DNA of 64,000 nucleotides from Pyrocephalus nanus (GCA_038380795.1 CM076267.1:36890232-36954231), one strand, 5' to 3'; positions 1 to 12,532 are shown, counted from the stretch's first letter. Notes: generated by a model not told the origin, from the letters alone. Made by a program: numbers and translations.

Positions 1-3000
1 CTCCAAAAGAGCACCAGAGCCAAGGAAAACCTGTGTCCAAGGATGTTACAAACACCCTGAACCGCTTTGCACCTGGCAGGGGTAGAAGTGCCCCTCGCTC
101 TCGAGCCCTCCACGCCCCCCCAGCAGCACCCCGAGCCAAGTGCTCACTGTGAGATGCTCCCAGTGCAAACATCCAAGACCCCTCTGTGACATTTGGGGAC
201 GTCTGTGCTGGGAAGGGACCGCCACCATTCCATAAAATCACGGGTTTGCCACCCACCTTCTGCTGCAGCTGCCCAAAGCCAGGCATGGCTGGACCCTACG
301 TGGCTGCACCACGCTGGGGAGGTGGTGTCTGCTGCTGCCTTAAGAGCTGACTCTGAGGGGCTCAAGATGCCTTTCAAGGAGAGCAGGTCCCTCTCATCTG
401 TGGATCACAGGGGCTGCAACAGCTCTCGTGTCTCTGGAAGGGGCTGCTGCTACACCCAGTAGTGGCCACTTTCTGATGCCATCCATGGCCAGCCTACATT
501 TGTGTTACTGCTGGGTTTAATGCAGGGCTCTGCAGGAGTTACTTTATACCCAAACCCAGCACTGTTATTGGGAGGGGTGTGGGGGGAGGCTGCGGGGGAA
601 GGATGGTGCCTGAGCTCACAGGGGCTGTGCTGGCATCTTCTCCCCTCGTGGCAAGGAAGGTCTATCAGCACACATACCTGGCTCTTTAATCCTCTTTTAA
701 CTGGCATCTCCTGGGATAGCTGATCCCGTTTTGGGATGACTCAGATGAAGGCAGGAGCCTGCTGGGCACACATCCCGTCCCTTGTGATGGTGGGCAGACC
801 TCAGGGAGCTGCAAGGAGCTGCTGCAGAGGCTGCCACCTTTCCAAGGCCCAGCTGGGGGTCAGTCCTTGCACCCAGCCTGCCATCCACTCTGGAATTCCC
901 CGAGGGTTTACCCAGTAACATCACCTCACAGCGCCATCTCTGATGAAACCAGTTAGTTAACTTTGCAAGGAACTTGTTCCACTGAGGGCTTGTTCCCCTC
1001 CAACACTGGCTGCGTTTGTCAGACAAAACCAGGTGACTAAGAGCTGGATTATCTTGATTCCTAGATCCTCTTTGTCTATGGCGAACTGGAGTCCACTTTT
1101 TTTGGAGGATACTCGTCCATCACCAGCAACGGAACAATTAAGCCGTGCTCTGCTATCCAGTCACAGACACAAAAGCAGATAAAGGACAGGCTAATTCACT
1201 CTGAAAATAAAAGCGAGGTCCATGGGTGGTTTTAGCTCCTCTCTTTTTTCTCCCCTGTGTTTTCCATTGGTTGGTTTCGTCACCAAGGAGACCGAATTCC
1301 TACACTGGCTGCTTCAGCCATCGCCGGAACACAGATCCAGGCGTCTGTGCCCGTGGCCAGCGCGGCACACTTACGTAAGGAACGTGTGCTGTGGGGAGTT
1401 AGAGCTCTGCTGGCCCCGTGTGTGATCTGTTATGGTCACCCAAAGGGATGAACCACGTCCTGCAGGTCTGCTCTAAGCCCAGGTCCCTCCCGGCGTTGTG
1501 GCTTGGGGTGGTCTCCTTGAAGCTGAAGTTTCTCACCTCACGTTCCTCATACCCGTGCAGAAAACCCTGCATGAAACACAACAGGGCGTTAGAGAAAGGG
1601 AAATAATTTCTAGCGTGCTCCTGCAAGAGCAGCTGAGGCACTAGTCCAGAATTCACTGGTGTAACCAGGCCACTGGGCTTCCTGTCCTCAGCGAGCTGCA
1701 CTGCCTCTTTGCACACCCTAGTGCCGCTCTCTCCCTGATTTTTAACCTCCCCCCCTCTCAAAAGCACTCCTGAGTGTGAGACCCAAGTGTGAGATCAGTT
1801 TTCAAAGCACTAAAGAGCAGCACCACTCGATGGTGTTAATGGGGATTCTGTGCCCGGGATGCCTTTCAGAGCTGCCGGCTCGCCGAGCTTCCACCGAGCC
1901 CCCCGGGACACAGACTGTCTCATGCGGTTTGCCTGATGCCTGTCACACCAGCCTCCATCTCCATAGCAATCCACAGAGTCCTGAGTGGAAAACGTGAGGC
2001 AGAGCTCCTGCTCCTCCCAGCGGGACAAGGATATGGACCGGGCTGTTCGACCAGGACGGTGAGAGGGTCGATGGCCGTGGGTCAGAGATGCCATCGGGGC
2101 TTTCAGGGCTGTGAAACCCCAACACCACTGGGTCACTTATATAAATGGTTACCTAATGATGTGTCCTCCCCTGTCTGCATCACAGGGAACTGATACGGAG
2201 GAGAGGGGGCTCTGGGAACACGCTGGGATACGTGTCAGGAGGAATTTGTGATCCCGAGTGCTGAGCGTTTCAGAGGGGAAGGTGCTGCCTCTCTGAGTCC
2301 CCCAAAACGAGCCCAAAAATCACTGAGTTGTGCTGTCCAACAGCCAGACCACTCCTCAGTGTCTGCATTTGACCTGCTGACCTTCCAAAATACAGCCTGA
2401 ACACATCTGGTCTTCAGGGCTGATTTTTCACATCAGCCCCTATTCAGTCCTTTTCTAGAATCAGCAACAAAACCCTTTCTTGAAGCAACAGCTGCTTTCC
2501 ATGATACTATTTTCAAGCCAGCTCCTTAACAGATACTCCCCTCCCTTCCTCCCCACCCCCCCCCCCCCAATTTTAGCTGTGTTACTGCTCCATCTGCTCC
2601 CCCCGTGCTTGGAGGAATGCCAGTACCTCCTGGGGAAAAGGAAAAACGCTCTCCTCAGTTTGGGATTGTTGGGAAAACGTGAGCAGGCGCTGGCAGGCTC
2701 TGCATCCATTTCCAGTTCCGATGCTGGACCATCCCAGGAGGCTTCCAGCAGCTCTTTCTGGTCTCCATGGCAGTGCAGTGTGGATGAGACATCTCAGTGT
2801 TGCACCTGGGCATCTCTATGTACCCCTTGGACCACTCAGAGCTCCAGGGGGTTGATATCCACTGCAGAGGTAAATTGGAATAGGGGACAGTGCATGGAAA
2901 ACCCTCCTGCTGGGGCTTTAGCCTGTTTGCTGGCCTCAGGCATTCCTTCCCTTCTGCTCTGCTCCCCCAGAGTGAAATACAGCAACTTCTAAAGCTGCTG

Positions 3001-3970
3001 GTGAAGGTAGGGGGGAAGTCCTGCAAGATTTCCCCATAACCCACCCGTTTTTTCTGCTCCTAAATTGTGCAGAGATTCCCCTTCACCCCATTCCATGCAC
3101 CGCTCTGTGCTCCAGGTGTGATCATTTCTCACCTGCTGAGCAGAAACCTGCTGATCCAGCTTTGCTTTTCTGCTCCATCCTGGTCCTGAGCCCCAAGACC
3201 TGCAGTTAGCAGCCCAGCTTTTTTTCTTTTTTTTTGGAGGATTGGTGAGAGGGAATATGCAGTTTGTGGTTCGTTCGTGGCTAAACCGGACCAGACAAGC
3301 ATCCTGGAAAACATCAGGAAGCCTGGTCCAGGATGAAGTAAAGGCTCCGGGGCACTTCACATTGTTGCTGGCACATGTGAGGAAAAGTTCCTTTGTTTTT
3401 GGGACAATAGCTCGCCTGCCTCCAGGGATCCCCGTGTGAGCTCCTTTCTTGCCCGTGTTACAGCTCAGGAACAAGAAACAAAGAAGGAATTGAGGAAAGC
3501 AACTCCAAGCAACCCCAGGAAAGGGTGGATTTGTGCTCCTCTGAGCACTGGCTTTGTTAGGGTAACCAGGGAGGTGTGAGATCACAGCAAAGGGGCTTTT
3601 CCCTGTTTTTATCAGCCACCTCTTCCCCTGCCAGGCAGAGAACCCCAGCCCCTGTGGTGGGCTTGTCCCAGGCTGATGAGACCCAGAGGGGACAGGGATG
3701 GAAGACACACAGGGCTCAGGTCCATCCCAGGAAGCTGCAGCCCCAAGAGCAGGTGTGAGCAAGCTCAGCTTTGCTCTGCCTCATCAGCTCCTGATCCGAG
3801 GAGACAGCAGAGACACTCACACTGCCAGGCTTCCTCCCGACAGCAGGGCTGTGCCTGCCAGGGCAGTGTCTGCACACAGGCTGAGCACTCCCGAGCTGAG
3901 GGAAGGCAGGTGATGCCCAGGCAGGTGAGGAGGCAGCTGGTTCATGCCTGAGCCACGTTGTCTTCCCAGG
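1..3970. other. Intergenic, no gene recognised
   Basis: Unique-looking, moderately GC-rich DNA. I see no exon with a recognisable protein, no RNA gene and no clear transposon. Landmarks are a C run at 2558-2569 and a T-rich run at 3219-3236. The 257-codon minus-strand frame at 2989-3762 has no family resemblance and no repeat in it, and is treated as chance. Confidence 0.5.
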
Positions 3971-3971
3971 G

Positions 3972-4130
3972 CAGCGGGTTCCCCTTGTTCCCTGGGAGCA
4001 GAGCCCGACCCCAGCCTGGTTCTCCTCTCCTGTCAGGGAGCTGGAGAGAGTAAGAAGGTCCCCCCTGAGCCTCCTTTTCTCCAGGCTGAGCCTCCTCAGA
4101 CGCTCCTCAACCTTCCAACCCTGCCCCACT
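3972..4130 (-). mobile_element. CR1 LINE fragment
   Basis: It contains the CR1 text ttgttccctgggagcagagc, then the ctgtcagggagct and gaaggtcccccctgagcctcc blocks. The same blocks recur at 54741-54893 in a better-preserved copy. This is the region above the CR1 3' terminus, read on the minus strand. Confidence 0.8.
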
Positions 4131-4576
4131 AGGCACACCCATGGTTTTAGATCTAAATTTAAGGGATTCTGGATGAATCCTGGTCATGAGCAGGGCCTCA
4201 AATCCCCTCTGCCTCCCCAGCAGTGAGGTTCAAGTTCAGGAATCCCCAGAACTCCAGCTCTGGCTTTGCTCTTCCATGCTCTGGACAGGCACTGAGCCAA
4301 GGCTGCAGAAGGCAGTTCAAAACCTTTCACCTGCTGGGAAAGATTAATAACCCAGAAAAAGCCTTTTTGGGGGGGTATCCAGGTCAGTTCGGTAGAGTGA
4401 AGGTGACAAATCCTTACCCAGAGTCAACAGTGATATTTATCTATAATTTTCAGGATACTCTGTAACTCTGTGCTGCTTTCATTAGTAAAACTTTCTTGAA
4501 ATGCTGACGCTGAGCCATTAAAAAATGCAGGATGCACTTGAATTTCCAAGAGCTGGACAGCAAAACTGACCTTTTT

Positions 4577-4740
4577 TTCTGGAGAAAAAAACCCCACCAC
4601 ACACAAAAAAACCCCCAAAAACACACGCACACACATACACACACAAACAAAACAAAAAAACCACAACCCCCCCCCAACAAAACAAAACAAACAAAGAAAA
4701 AAACAAACCACAAAAAACCCAAAAGAAAACAAAAAACAAT
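4577..4740. repeat. A/C-rich low-complexity tract
   Basis: About 160 bases built of A, C and occasional T, including a short (CA)n stretch around 4622-4646 and repeated aaac/aaaac units. The opposite strand makes long Phe/Cys/Val/Gly-rich frames, which are an artefact of the composition. Confidence 0.85.
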
Positions 4741-5270
4741 TAATTGAGTTCTTTGGCTCACTGTCTGAAGATGGGCTGCAGGGAAGGTTTCAGTGCAGGG
4801 ACACGAGGGAGGGATTACAGCCCTGCAGTGAGTTTGTTTCAAGGGGCAGATGAAAGCAAACTCGCTGGTCAGAGGAATAAAACTCCTGATGCAACAACAA
4901 AAAAAAAAGCACAGGAATAATCTCTCCCTTTTTGAAGTACCTCAGAAAACAGGGACGAGGGGGCTCAGACAGCTGGAGTACAAACAGCAGAGTGAACCAT
5001 GAAGAGAGAGGTGAATGGCTGTGCTTCCAAAATCCAGTTGTGTGGGGAGAAGATCCACAGCTCCGGGGCTAAATCCATGCTCTGATCCCCATGGCCTGAC
5101 CCCCAGCTGGCTGAGGGGGGCGGGAGGCTCCTCCTCACTTCCATTGGCCTTGGATCAGGGAAGAAGGGAACGGTTCACGTGCACAAGTCACACTTCACCC
5201 CCTTCCCTAAAAACCACTCCCAACAGCCACTGCAGAGGATTTTTGACTTGCACTATTGCATTTCTTCAGT
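4741..5270. other. Intergenic, nothing recognised
   Basis: Plain single-copy DNA between the A/C-rich tract and the next CR1 fragment, with a short A run near 4901. I see no exon, RNA gene or motif of note. Confidence 0.45.
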
Positions 5271-5274
5271 AGCA

Positions 5275-5435
5275 CAGAATCACAGAGTATCCTGAGCTGA
5301 TGATCCACAAGGACCATCCAGTCCAACCCCCTGCCTTGCCCAGGACACCCCAGCAATCCCACCCTGTCCCCGAGGGCGTTGTCCAAACACTCCTCGAGCT
5401 CTGGCAGCCTTGGGGTCACACCTGTCCGAAAAGTA
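5275..5435 (-). mobile_element. CR1 LINE 3' fragment
   Basis: It begins with the inverted CR1 tail (cacagaatcacagagtatcc) and continues with ccagtccaaccccctgcc and the gttgtccaaacactcctcgagctctggcag block of the pygmy-type CR1 subfamily with short 3' spacing. Minus orientation. Confidence 0.85.
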
Positions 5436-5847
5436 TCTCTAAAATGCCAAAAACTAAAAAAAACACCCCACCCCAATACCCAGAAAATCCATGTCTCTGT
5501 ACTGCTTTGCATCCACCCAGCACAGTCGTGCTCAAAAGGCAATACAGACATATAACAACCACAAAAAGACCAGGGAATGTTACAGGCAAGGATTAGTGTC
5601 CTTTATGTATTTTTGTGTATTTTTTATGTGTTGACTTGAGCTGTAAGCAAACGAGATGTGACGTGCTCCTTAATGTTATTTTTTTTCTGGTGCTGATTTG
5701 GTGTCAGTAGGAGACCAGACTGCAGCAAACTTTCTGTCAGACACTGTTGAGATATTCCAGGGAAAATCACTGAATTTTTGGGCAGGCCTAAAGAAAAATG
5801 ACACAGGTAATATCTGTAAGATTGAATCATACATTGTCGTATCATGT

Positions 5848-6040
5848 AGAAGTATTATATGATATATACCATAATATAATAATATATATAATATCATTAT
5901 ATTATATATGTTATATAATATCGTATTATATATAAAACCATTGTACTATTTATAATATCATATAGATCATATCATTATATGATTGATATATCTATAATAT
6001 AGATTTATCTATACATTATATGTATGATTTATCATACCAA
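5848..6040. repeat. AT-rich block of degenerate TATA/ATAAT units
   Basis: Nearly 200 bases of almost pure A/T with interleaved tatata, ataat and attata units and many imperfect palindromes. It would form cruciforms or slip easily. No clean period is visible by eye. Confidence 0.85.
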
Positions 6041-6581
6041 ATGACATCCATCCCTCCTGTTGAACTTCCCATGGTTGGTGATTCCCAGCCTGGGATCTGT
6101 GGAGATCTCTCTGCGGGGCCTCCCTGCCCTGGGGGGGATCAGCCAGGCTTGGGAGAGCCCAAGGGCTGCACATTCAATTGGCAGAGTGATTCAGCAGGGT
6201 ATTGATTTAACTCTCTGCAGACAAACGACCTCTCTCTCTGGCTGTGCTTTTTCGGGGAGAGCTTCACTCTTCTGCATTAATATTATGGTAGATTTACAGT
6301 GCAGTCACTCCACCTCAGCACAGGCAGGGAGGGAAGTGAGGGCAGGGATGGGGAGAGGCAGGAGATGGGGGGCTTGGAGGGAAGCTCAGGCTGGGAGGTT
6401 TGGGTTTTCCGCAGGCAGGCCATGAAATGAAGGGGGTTTCCATATAAACAGGCCATGAAACAAAGGGTTTTCCACATTAAGAGGCACTGGTTACTTCTGC
6501 TCTTCAGTTCACATTAGTGCTGCACCAAGGACAGCCCACTTGGCCTGCAGTTCTCCAGTCTGCAGCAGGACGAGGGATCAA

Positions 6582-6776
6582 TCATGGGATCATTTAGGTT
6601 GGAAAAGCCCTCCACGGTCACTGAGTCCAACCATTGCCCCAGCACTGCCCAAAGTGCCACATCCACACGGGTTTAACTCCCCCCAGGAATGGGGGCTCCC
6701 CCACTGCCCTGGGCAGCCTGTTCCAACGCCTGACCTTCCTAATTTTCCCCTCAAATCCAACCTAAACCTAAAGCAA
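6582..6776 (-). mobile_element. CR1 LINE 3' fragment
   Basis: Inverted CR1: gggatcatttaggttggaaa, then gagtccaaccattg, ccccagcactgccc, gtgccacatccacac, cctgggcagcctgttccaac. It is the subfamily whose tail reads tttaggttggaaaag, also seen at 20,728. Confidence 0.88.
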
Positions 6777-8550
6777 GATGCACAGGTAGCAGACACCGAG
6801 CACACCTCAGCCAGGCAGCTCCTCTGCTCTTGCTCACCAGGGGGGTTTCTCCCCGGCCACGGAGCACATTTCCAAAGAGAAATAAAAACATTGCCCGTTC
6901 TTTCCTGCACAAAGCAAGCAGCACACAAACCATAAGGCAGGACTAGACTGTTCTCAGTCATCACAGCCTTGGAGGAACCCAGGCTGATTTACCCCAGCAG
7001 GCATCTCCCAGCTGGAGATATTTCATCACCACGTGGCTACTGTGACAGCTCCAAATGCGATCCACAGGGGATCATCTGCATCCCAGACCCAAACATCCTG
7101 CACTATTCCCTGCATCACAGACCAACTGCTTTTGGCTGGGAGCTTTGAGACCCTGGGATACAGCTCTCTCTTGGACTCCACACAGGAACACATCAGCCCA
7201 AACTGCCAGGTCTGCCTCTGTTTCTCTGTATCATCCCCCCACGATACAGAATTTCAAGGACTCCATTTTTAACATGAAAAGGAAAGTTTGTGGGGGTTTT
7301 TTCCAGTGTGTTCTTGAGCAGCCTTAGTCTCCTCTGCACAGTGGAAGGAAACCCAAGCTGCTCTGCTTTTACCACCAAATTCAGATGCAGTCAAGACCTT
7401 GCTTCATTTTTCATCACATTTACGGGGAGCAGCTGCTGCCACATCCCTGCAGGCCTGGCCATCAAGCAATTCAGTTTTGATGGAAAAGTGAGGCAGGAAC
7501 TCCATGGCTCCAGTCACCCTTAAAGGATGAGCTTGTCCCAACCTTTCCCTTACACTGAACTGAAAGTTATTCCTTGCATCCAGGGCAAAACAACGGCATC
7601 CCACCTCCATCCCACTCTCCTAAACAAACCTCAGAGTTCACAGGAGATCTTTAATAACAAATAAAACCCCAAATGATCCCGAAACATGAAGCAAGAGCCA
7701 CAAACACCACCTATTCCTCTTTGGAGTGACTACAGGTTAAAGCATCAGCATTTTCACCCCTTATTTCATCCCCTTCCAAGGCTGGCAATGGAAAACCTCT
7801 CCCACCCCACCAAGTGCAGGTAAAAAACACTTCCACCACCCAATTGTCCTGGATACACAACATCAGGAAGGCTGCATGTGCTCCCAGACTTCCAGGAAAT
7901 GAGTCAATCAGCATCTGAGAAACACTGAATTGAAAAAGGGAATGGGAATTTAGGGGATTCTTTTCAAGTCAACCAACGGGAGCCGATGCAGAAGCCACCG
8001 AATTTGCCCTCAGGCTGCAGTGAATGAGTCATTTTCTTTTCTCTCTCAGTATAAATGTCATTCTTTAGTGACTTCACCTTTTCTCTGCAGGGCTGGGAGG
8101 TGAAGTGGCAGGCACTGCTCACAGACAGGTTTTCAGGACAGGGAGGGGGCTGTTGGCTGCCCAGTCTGGGGTTTATTCCTGGATTGTTCTCTTGTGCCTG
8201 GGGCTGGCAGCAGAGGGGCACTGAGGGGAGGCTTCTCTGCTGCTTTGCCTGGCTCAGACAAGGAGGGGAGGAATGTGGGGGGACCCTTTGGATGTGGTCT
8301 GCAGAGCAGATGGCTCCAGCTCTCCGTGGAAGTGCTGCCTGTACATAAGCACAGCTCAATCCCTGCCCACAGCTTCATGTTTTCAAGGAATGAGCAACAG
8401 CAGCGCAGTTTTTCTACCCCAGGATCTCAGAGGGAGTCAAAACCCTACAAACTAAGCCAGCCAAAGTGTGCTGAGCCACAGGAGCAGCAGCACAAGAACA
8501 AAGTTAGGAGCCCCATGACACAACCAGGTGCCAGGTCTTACACAAGGACC
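6777..8550. other. Intergenic, no gene recognised
   Basis: Single-copy-looking DNA without exon or RNA gene signals. Short open frames overlap on both strands with no family resemblance. Confidence 0.45.
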
Positions 8551-8552
8551 CA

Positions 8553-9035
8553 ACAACCCCACCTGCAGTGCTGCCTCCAGCTCTGGAGCCCCCAGCACAA
8601 GGATGTGGAGCTGCTGGAGCGAGTCCAGAGGAGGCCTCAGGGATTCTCCAAGGGCTGAAGCCCCTCTGCTCTGGAAACAGGCTGGGAATGTTCACCTGGA
8701 GCTGAACTTCACCTGAAGGCTCCAGGGAGACATTAGAGCCCTTTCCAGTGCAGACAACCAACACCAAGAGAGCTGGAGAGACTTTGGACAAGGGCCTGGA
8801 GTGACAGGACAAGAGGGCAGGGTTAGATGGGATACTGGGAAGCAATTATTCCCTGTGAGGGTGCTGAGGCTGGTCCTGCCAGCCAGTGTCACCAGAGGGC
8901 TTTCCCACCCTGCTGTATTCCTACATCCCAGCAGGAAAGCAGGAGAACACAATCCTGATTTCATCTCCCTGTGGGTCATTCATTTAAGAAGTGGACTCGA
9001 TGATCCTGGTGGGTCCCTTCCAACTCAGAATGCCT
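8553..9035 (+). mobile_element. CR1 LINE, long 3' fragment
   Basis: One of the longest copies in the window. It has the end-of-ORF2/3' UTR text ctgcctccagctctggagcc, aaggatgtggagctgctgga, aacagaggag-like blocks, gggcagggttagatgggata, and a 3' end gatgatcctggtgggtccct then tccaactcag. Several short deletions are present. Plus orientation. Confidence 0.9.
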
Positions 9036-9360
9036 GAATAAAAGATAAGCTCTGAGCAGTTAGCAGAGGGGCAGAGCCCAGCTCTGGGTGCTCTCCAGCA
9101 TCATCCCTCCCCTCCATGGCCGACAGATCTTCCCCTGCACTTTGACTTCAACCAGGCTTGGCAACACAAGAAGCTGAGCTGCAAAATACCTGTCTAATCC
9201 TGGACTAGTTCTTGCCCAGTTGACTTTTTAGGACATGTGGTCTCCATCCCTTAACAAGCTCCCCCTCTTCAGGTTAACTTTGCTCCCTACCTGATGGATT
9301 GGATCCCCACACAATAGTGTCTCAGAAGCTGTGAAGGAAGGACATCCTAAAAAATACACT

Positions 9361-9466
9361 AAACCCAGGAACCAAAATCAAAACCGGAACAGGAACCCAA
9401 TTTGAAACTGAAACCAAAACCAAAATCAAAAGTGAAACAGAAACTGAAATCAAACTGAAACTTTTT
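9361..9466 (+). repeat. Degenerate hexanucleotide array rich in GAAANN (ISRE-like)
   Basis: About 105 bases made of hexamers of the form AAAACC, AAAATC, GAAACT, GAAACC and GAAACA. Two segments have GAAA at exact 6-base spacing: GAAACTGAAACC at 9404-9415 and GAAACAGAAACTGAAATC at 9434-9451. GAAANNGAAA is the core of interferon-stimulated response elements bound by IRF proteins. It may be only a decayed simple repeat; function is not shown. Confidence 0.7.
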
Positions 9467-10020
9467 GGACCATGGAAAGTTCACACTGCAATGATGATTT
9501 CATTTCTGAAGCACCTCTGACCTCTCAGAAGGATGCTCTGCTAGCGTGTAGTTTCTCCTGCTTGATGATGCAGTGGCCACTCAGGGTGGTCACACCTCCA
9601 GCCACAAAGTGTTTCACCTGCAGAACTTCATCCATCATTTCTTGCCCATTTCTGATCCTACCAAAGTCCACAGGCATCTTCCTCTCTTTCTGTTAGATCG
9701 AGCTGACAAGCCCTTTCTTACTTTACTCAGAGTGCATTCCCCACCTCCTCTATTCCTGACTTTTCCTCCTCTACTGACCCAGTGCCATCTTCCTTTGTTC
9801 ATGCCAGAGCTCACAGCTATAGGATGGTGCAGTCAGCAGCACTTCATGGCTCAGTACTTGATGTAAAAGTTTAAGTGACCTGCTGTAACATCAGACCTTC
9901 CTTGAGATATTTACCCCAGTAAAAACCTTGTAGTGAACTCCTTAATCCTGAAGCACCAAAAAGAGATCAAAACCCACCAGAAAAAGCCTCTGGGCCAGGC
10001 TGGTTTCAGGTGTTTTGAAA
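9467..10020. other. Intergenic, nothing recognised
   Basis: Pyrimidine-rich stretches around 9690-9800 and no coding or RNA signal. Confidence 0.4.
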
Positions 10021-10029
10021 GCAGGCCCA

Positions 10030-10086
10030 TGCAGAAAGTCCTGCTTCCTGTGTCTTCAAGGTCTTTTCCAACCTGAATAATTCCAC
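10030..10086 (+). mobile_element. CR1 LINE 3' tail remnant
   Basis: Only the end remains: aaggtcttttccaacctgaa then taattcc, matching the last bases of plus-oriented CR1 copies. Confidence 0.6.
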
Positions 10087-10681
10087 CTTAAAGCCTCCCC
10101 AAAGGCCTGTGCTGCAACTCTGCCTGGCTCACGAAAGCCAGGGCTGGGGCAGCAGCACAGAGGAGCCTGCTGTCGATGCCTGCTGGCACAGCAGGAAGGA
10201 AGAGGGATTTATGCTTGGAAAAGGGATACCCAGGAGGCAGAGGCTTGGTTTAGTCCCACAGGGAGGCAGGGAGCAGAGAGGGATGAGTCCTTGAGAGGAG
10301 ATGCTGCAGAGGTATCTCAGGGACCTCACACTGGAGGGATGTGCTCGAGATTCAGGTCCTGCAGCACCAGAGCTGGTACAAACTGATACTGGGGGCATGC
10401 ACGGAGCAGGAACCCCTCACAGCACCTGTGTGATGGCCTGAGGTGTAGGACACAAGGCCAGCAGACAGCTGCTGTTCCAGCTCCTCTAGGACAGATGTTC
10501 AATTAAGATGTGACATCTCTCTCTACTTTAAATTGAGTATTTTAGAGAGTGCTGTTAAACAGGTGTAGCCTGTTTAGTGTTTGTGCTAAAACACACTGGA
10601 AAACCATGCAAGAAGGATCAACACTCACTAGAACTGTACCTAAATTAACTCACTGAAGCTGCAATAACAAGGACTGCCAGG

Positions 10682-10783
10682 CTCATAGAATCCCAGAATG
10701 GTTTGGGTTGGGAGGGACATGAAAGACCATCTCATTCCACCCCCTGCCATGGGCAGGGACACTTTCCACTAGCCCAGGTTCTT
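10682..10783 (-). mobile_element. CR1 LINE 3' fragment
   Basis: Inverted CR1 end: atagaatcccagaatggttt, gggttgggagggac, then ccctgccatgggcagggaca and ctttccactagcccaggtt. It is directly followed by a plus-oriented CR1 tail. Confidence 0.9.
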
Positions 10784-10836
10784 TAAAGACTCTTCCAACC
10801 CAACCCAACCTGTGATTCTGTGATAGTGAATTTACT
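10784..10836 (+). mobile_element. CR1 LINE 3' tail, opposed to the preceding copy
   Basis: The text ctttaaagactcttccaacc through tgtgattctgtgata is a CR1 3' end in plus orientation joined directly to the minus copy, giving an inverted repeat with the two 3' ends pointing outwards. Confidence 0.75.
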
Positions 10837-11397
10837 TCTGACGCCTTCCAAGAGCTGGGGATGTCACAGCAAGAAATCAAGAAGCAAATCGTAGCAGAAT
10901 CTTGCAGGAAGATCAGAGCAACTTGCAATAAAATCCCTGGGCATGAGGAGAGGAAGCACCAGTTTTATTTGGGGCAGTAGATCACTGCAATTTGTCAATA
11001 TTCTTGTGTCCCCCGGCATTCTGCTTCTACACTGGGCAGTCTTAAAACCCACTGGCCTCCATAATTCCTCCTGACTTACCACAGAGAAATAAAACTTGTG
11101 ATACCACGAGGCTGCCCTGCCTGTAGTCAGAGCTCACATCTGCTATATCTGGCTATAAAAATGACACTTCCTTTCCACTAGAAAAAAACCAATTCAGCCA
11201 TCAAATATGATGACCAAAGACAAGCACTGTTTTTTGCACACACACAAGCTTTTAAAACCTGGCCCCAGGTTCAGACTCCCAGTGTTAACTCCAGGGACAG
11301 TGGGGGAATTGCAAACACTTCATGAACTCTGTGAACTCACACTGTACACTCCTTAACTCACGGCTGGCTACAAAGCACTGCTCAAAACTGCTGAAAG

Positions 11398-11674
11398 GGG
11401 AGATTTAACAAGGGCCTGGAGTGAAAGGACAAGGGGGAATGGCTTCCCAGTGCCACAGGGCAGGGTTAGATGGGATGTTGGGAAGGAATTCTTCCCTGGG
11501 AGGATGGTCAAGCCCTGGCACAGGTTGCCCAGAGAAGCTGTGGCTGCTCCATCCCTGGAAGTGTCCAAGGCCAGGTTGGACGGGGCTTGGAGCATCCTGG
11601 GCTGGTAGAAGGTGTCCCTGCCCATGGCAGGTCTTTAAAAGGATCATTCTAACCCCAACCAGCCTGGGACTCTC
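11398..11674 (+). mobile_element. CR1 LINE 3' fragment
   Basis: It runs from caagggcctggagtgaaagg through gggcagggttagatgggatg, the gcacaggttgcccagagaag block, ggccaggttggacggggctt, and a degraded 3' end with cattctaaccccaacc. Confidence 0.92.
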
Positions 11675-12324
11675 CACACTGAGCCCCAAGGACACGCAGA
11701 AATTCAGCTCAGCTGATGCTGCTCCTGCTGCTGAAGAGGCCACGTTGCTTTGTGGGCAAATTGTCATCAGTGCCTTTGTGTTGAGAGATGATCAACACAG
11801 TCTCCCTCAGTCCTACAATAATTCCAGCACAGCCACCACCCTGGCACAGAATCTTAACACACACAAAAAGCAACTTCCTAATGCTAATTAAATTTAGGAT
11901 TAGATTTCCACACCCTCCCCTCCGATTTTTCCTTTCTCCAGAATCTCTTGAGGCTTCAAAGGCACCTTTCACATCACACCAGGACATTTTCTCATTACAG
12001 GGAGCAAGCTTATCAAACAAGTGCTGCTTAATTCCACACTTCAGCCCATCAGCAGTGACCCAGATTCCCGGTCAGGAGTTGTTGGCCCATGAGAATTTCA
12101 GGCTGGATAAGCAGACAGGGAGCCTGCCAAAAACAGGGACGTGGCACAGAGGGAGGCAGGAGGAGCTGAAGGAGTGCAGGATTTTGGCTTTCAGGTTGGT
12201 CACAGCCAGGCCAGGGGCAAAGAGGTGGGCTCATCCCCATGGCAGAGTTGGGTGGCCCCCAGTGAAGGGACCTCCACTCCTGCTGTGGGGTACCCAGAAG
12301 GAAGGGGGGCACAGATTGTTCTCA

Positions 12325-12532
12325 GGAGGGCCTGTTGCAATGGGATAAGGGGTAATGGTTTCAAACCAGAAGGAGAACAATTTAGATTAGATATAAGAGG
12401 GTTTTTTACAGCGAGGATGGGGAGGCCCTGGCACAGGTTGCCCAGAGAAGCTGTGCCTGATCCTGGATCCCTGGACGTGTCCAAGGCCAGGTTGGATGGG
12501 GATTGGAGCCACCCAAGCTAGAAGAAGGTAGA
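12325..12532 (+). mobile_element. CR1 LINE 3' fragment, 3' end truncated
   Basis: It starts at ctgttgcaatgggataaggg, the copy-specific text for CR1 with gttttcaaactgaaggagaa-like sequence, and continues through gcacaggttgcccagagaag to the ggttggatggggattggagc block. The usual 3' terminus is absent. Confidence 0.85.

Noticed and set aside
2989..3762. 257-codon minus-strand open frame
   Set aside because: Contains a Lys run from a T tract, no similarity I recognise, no splice logic, GC-rich chance frame.
4424..4842. Minus-strand frames rich in Phe, Cys, Val and Gly that look like membrane segments
   Set aside because: They translate the A/C-rich low-complexity tract; composition explains them.
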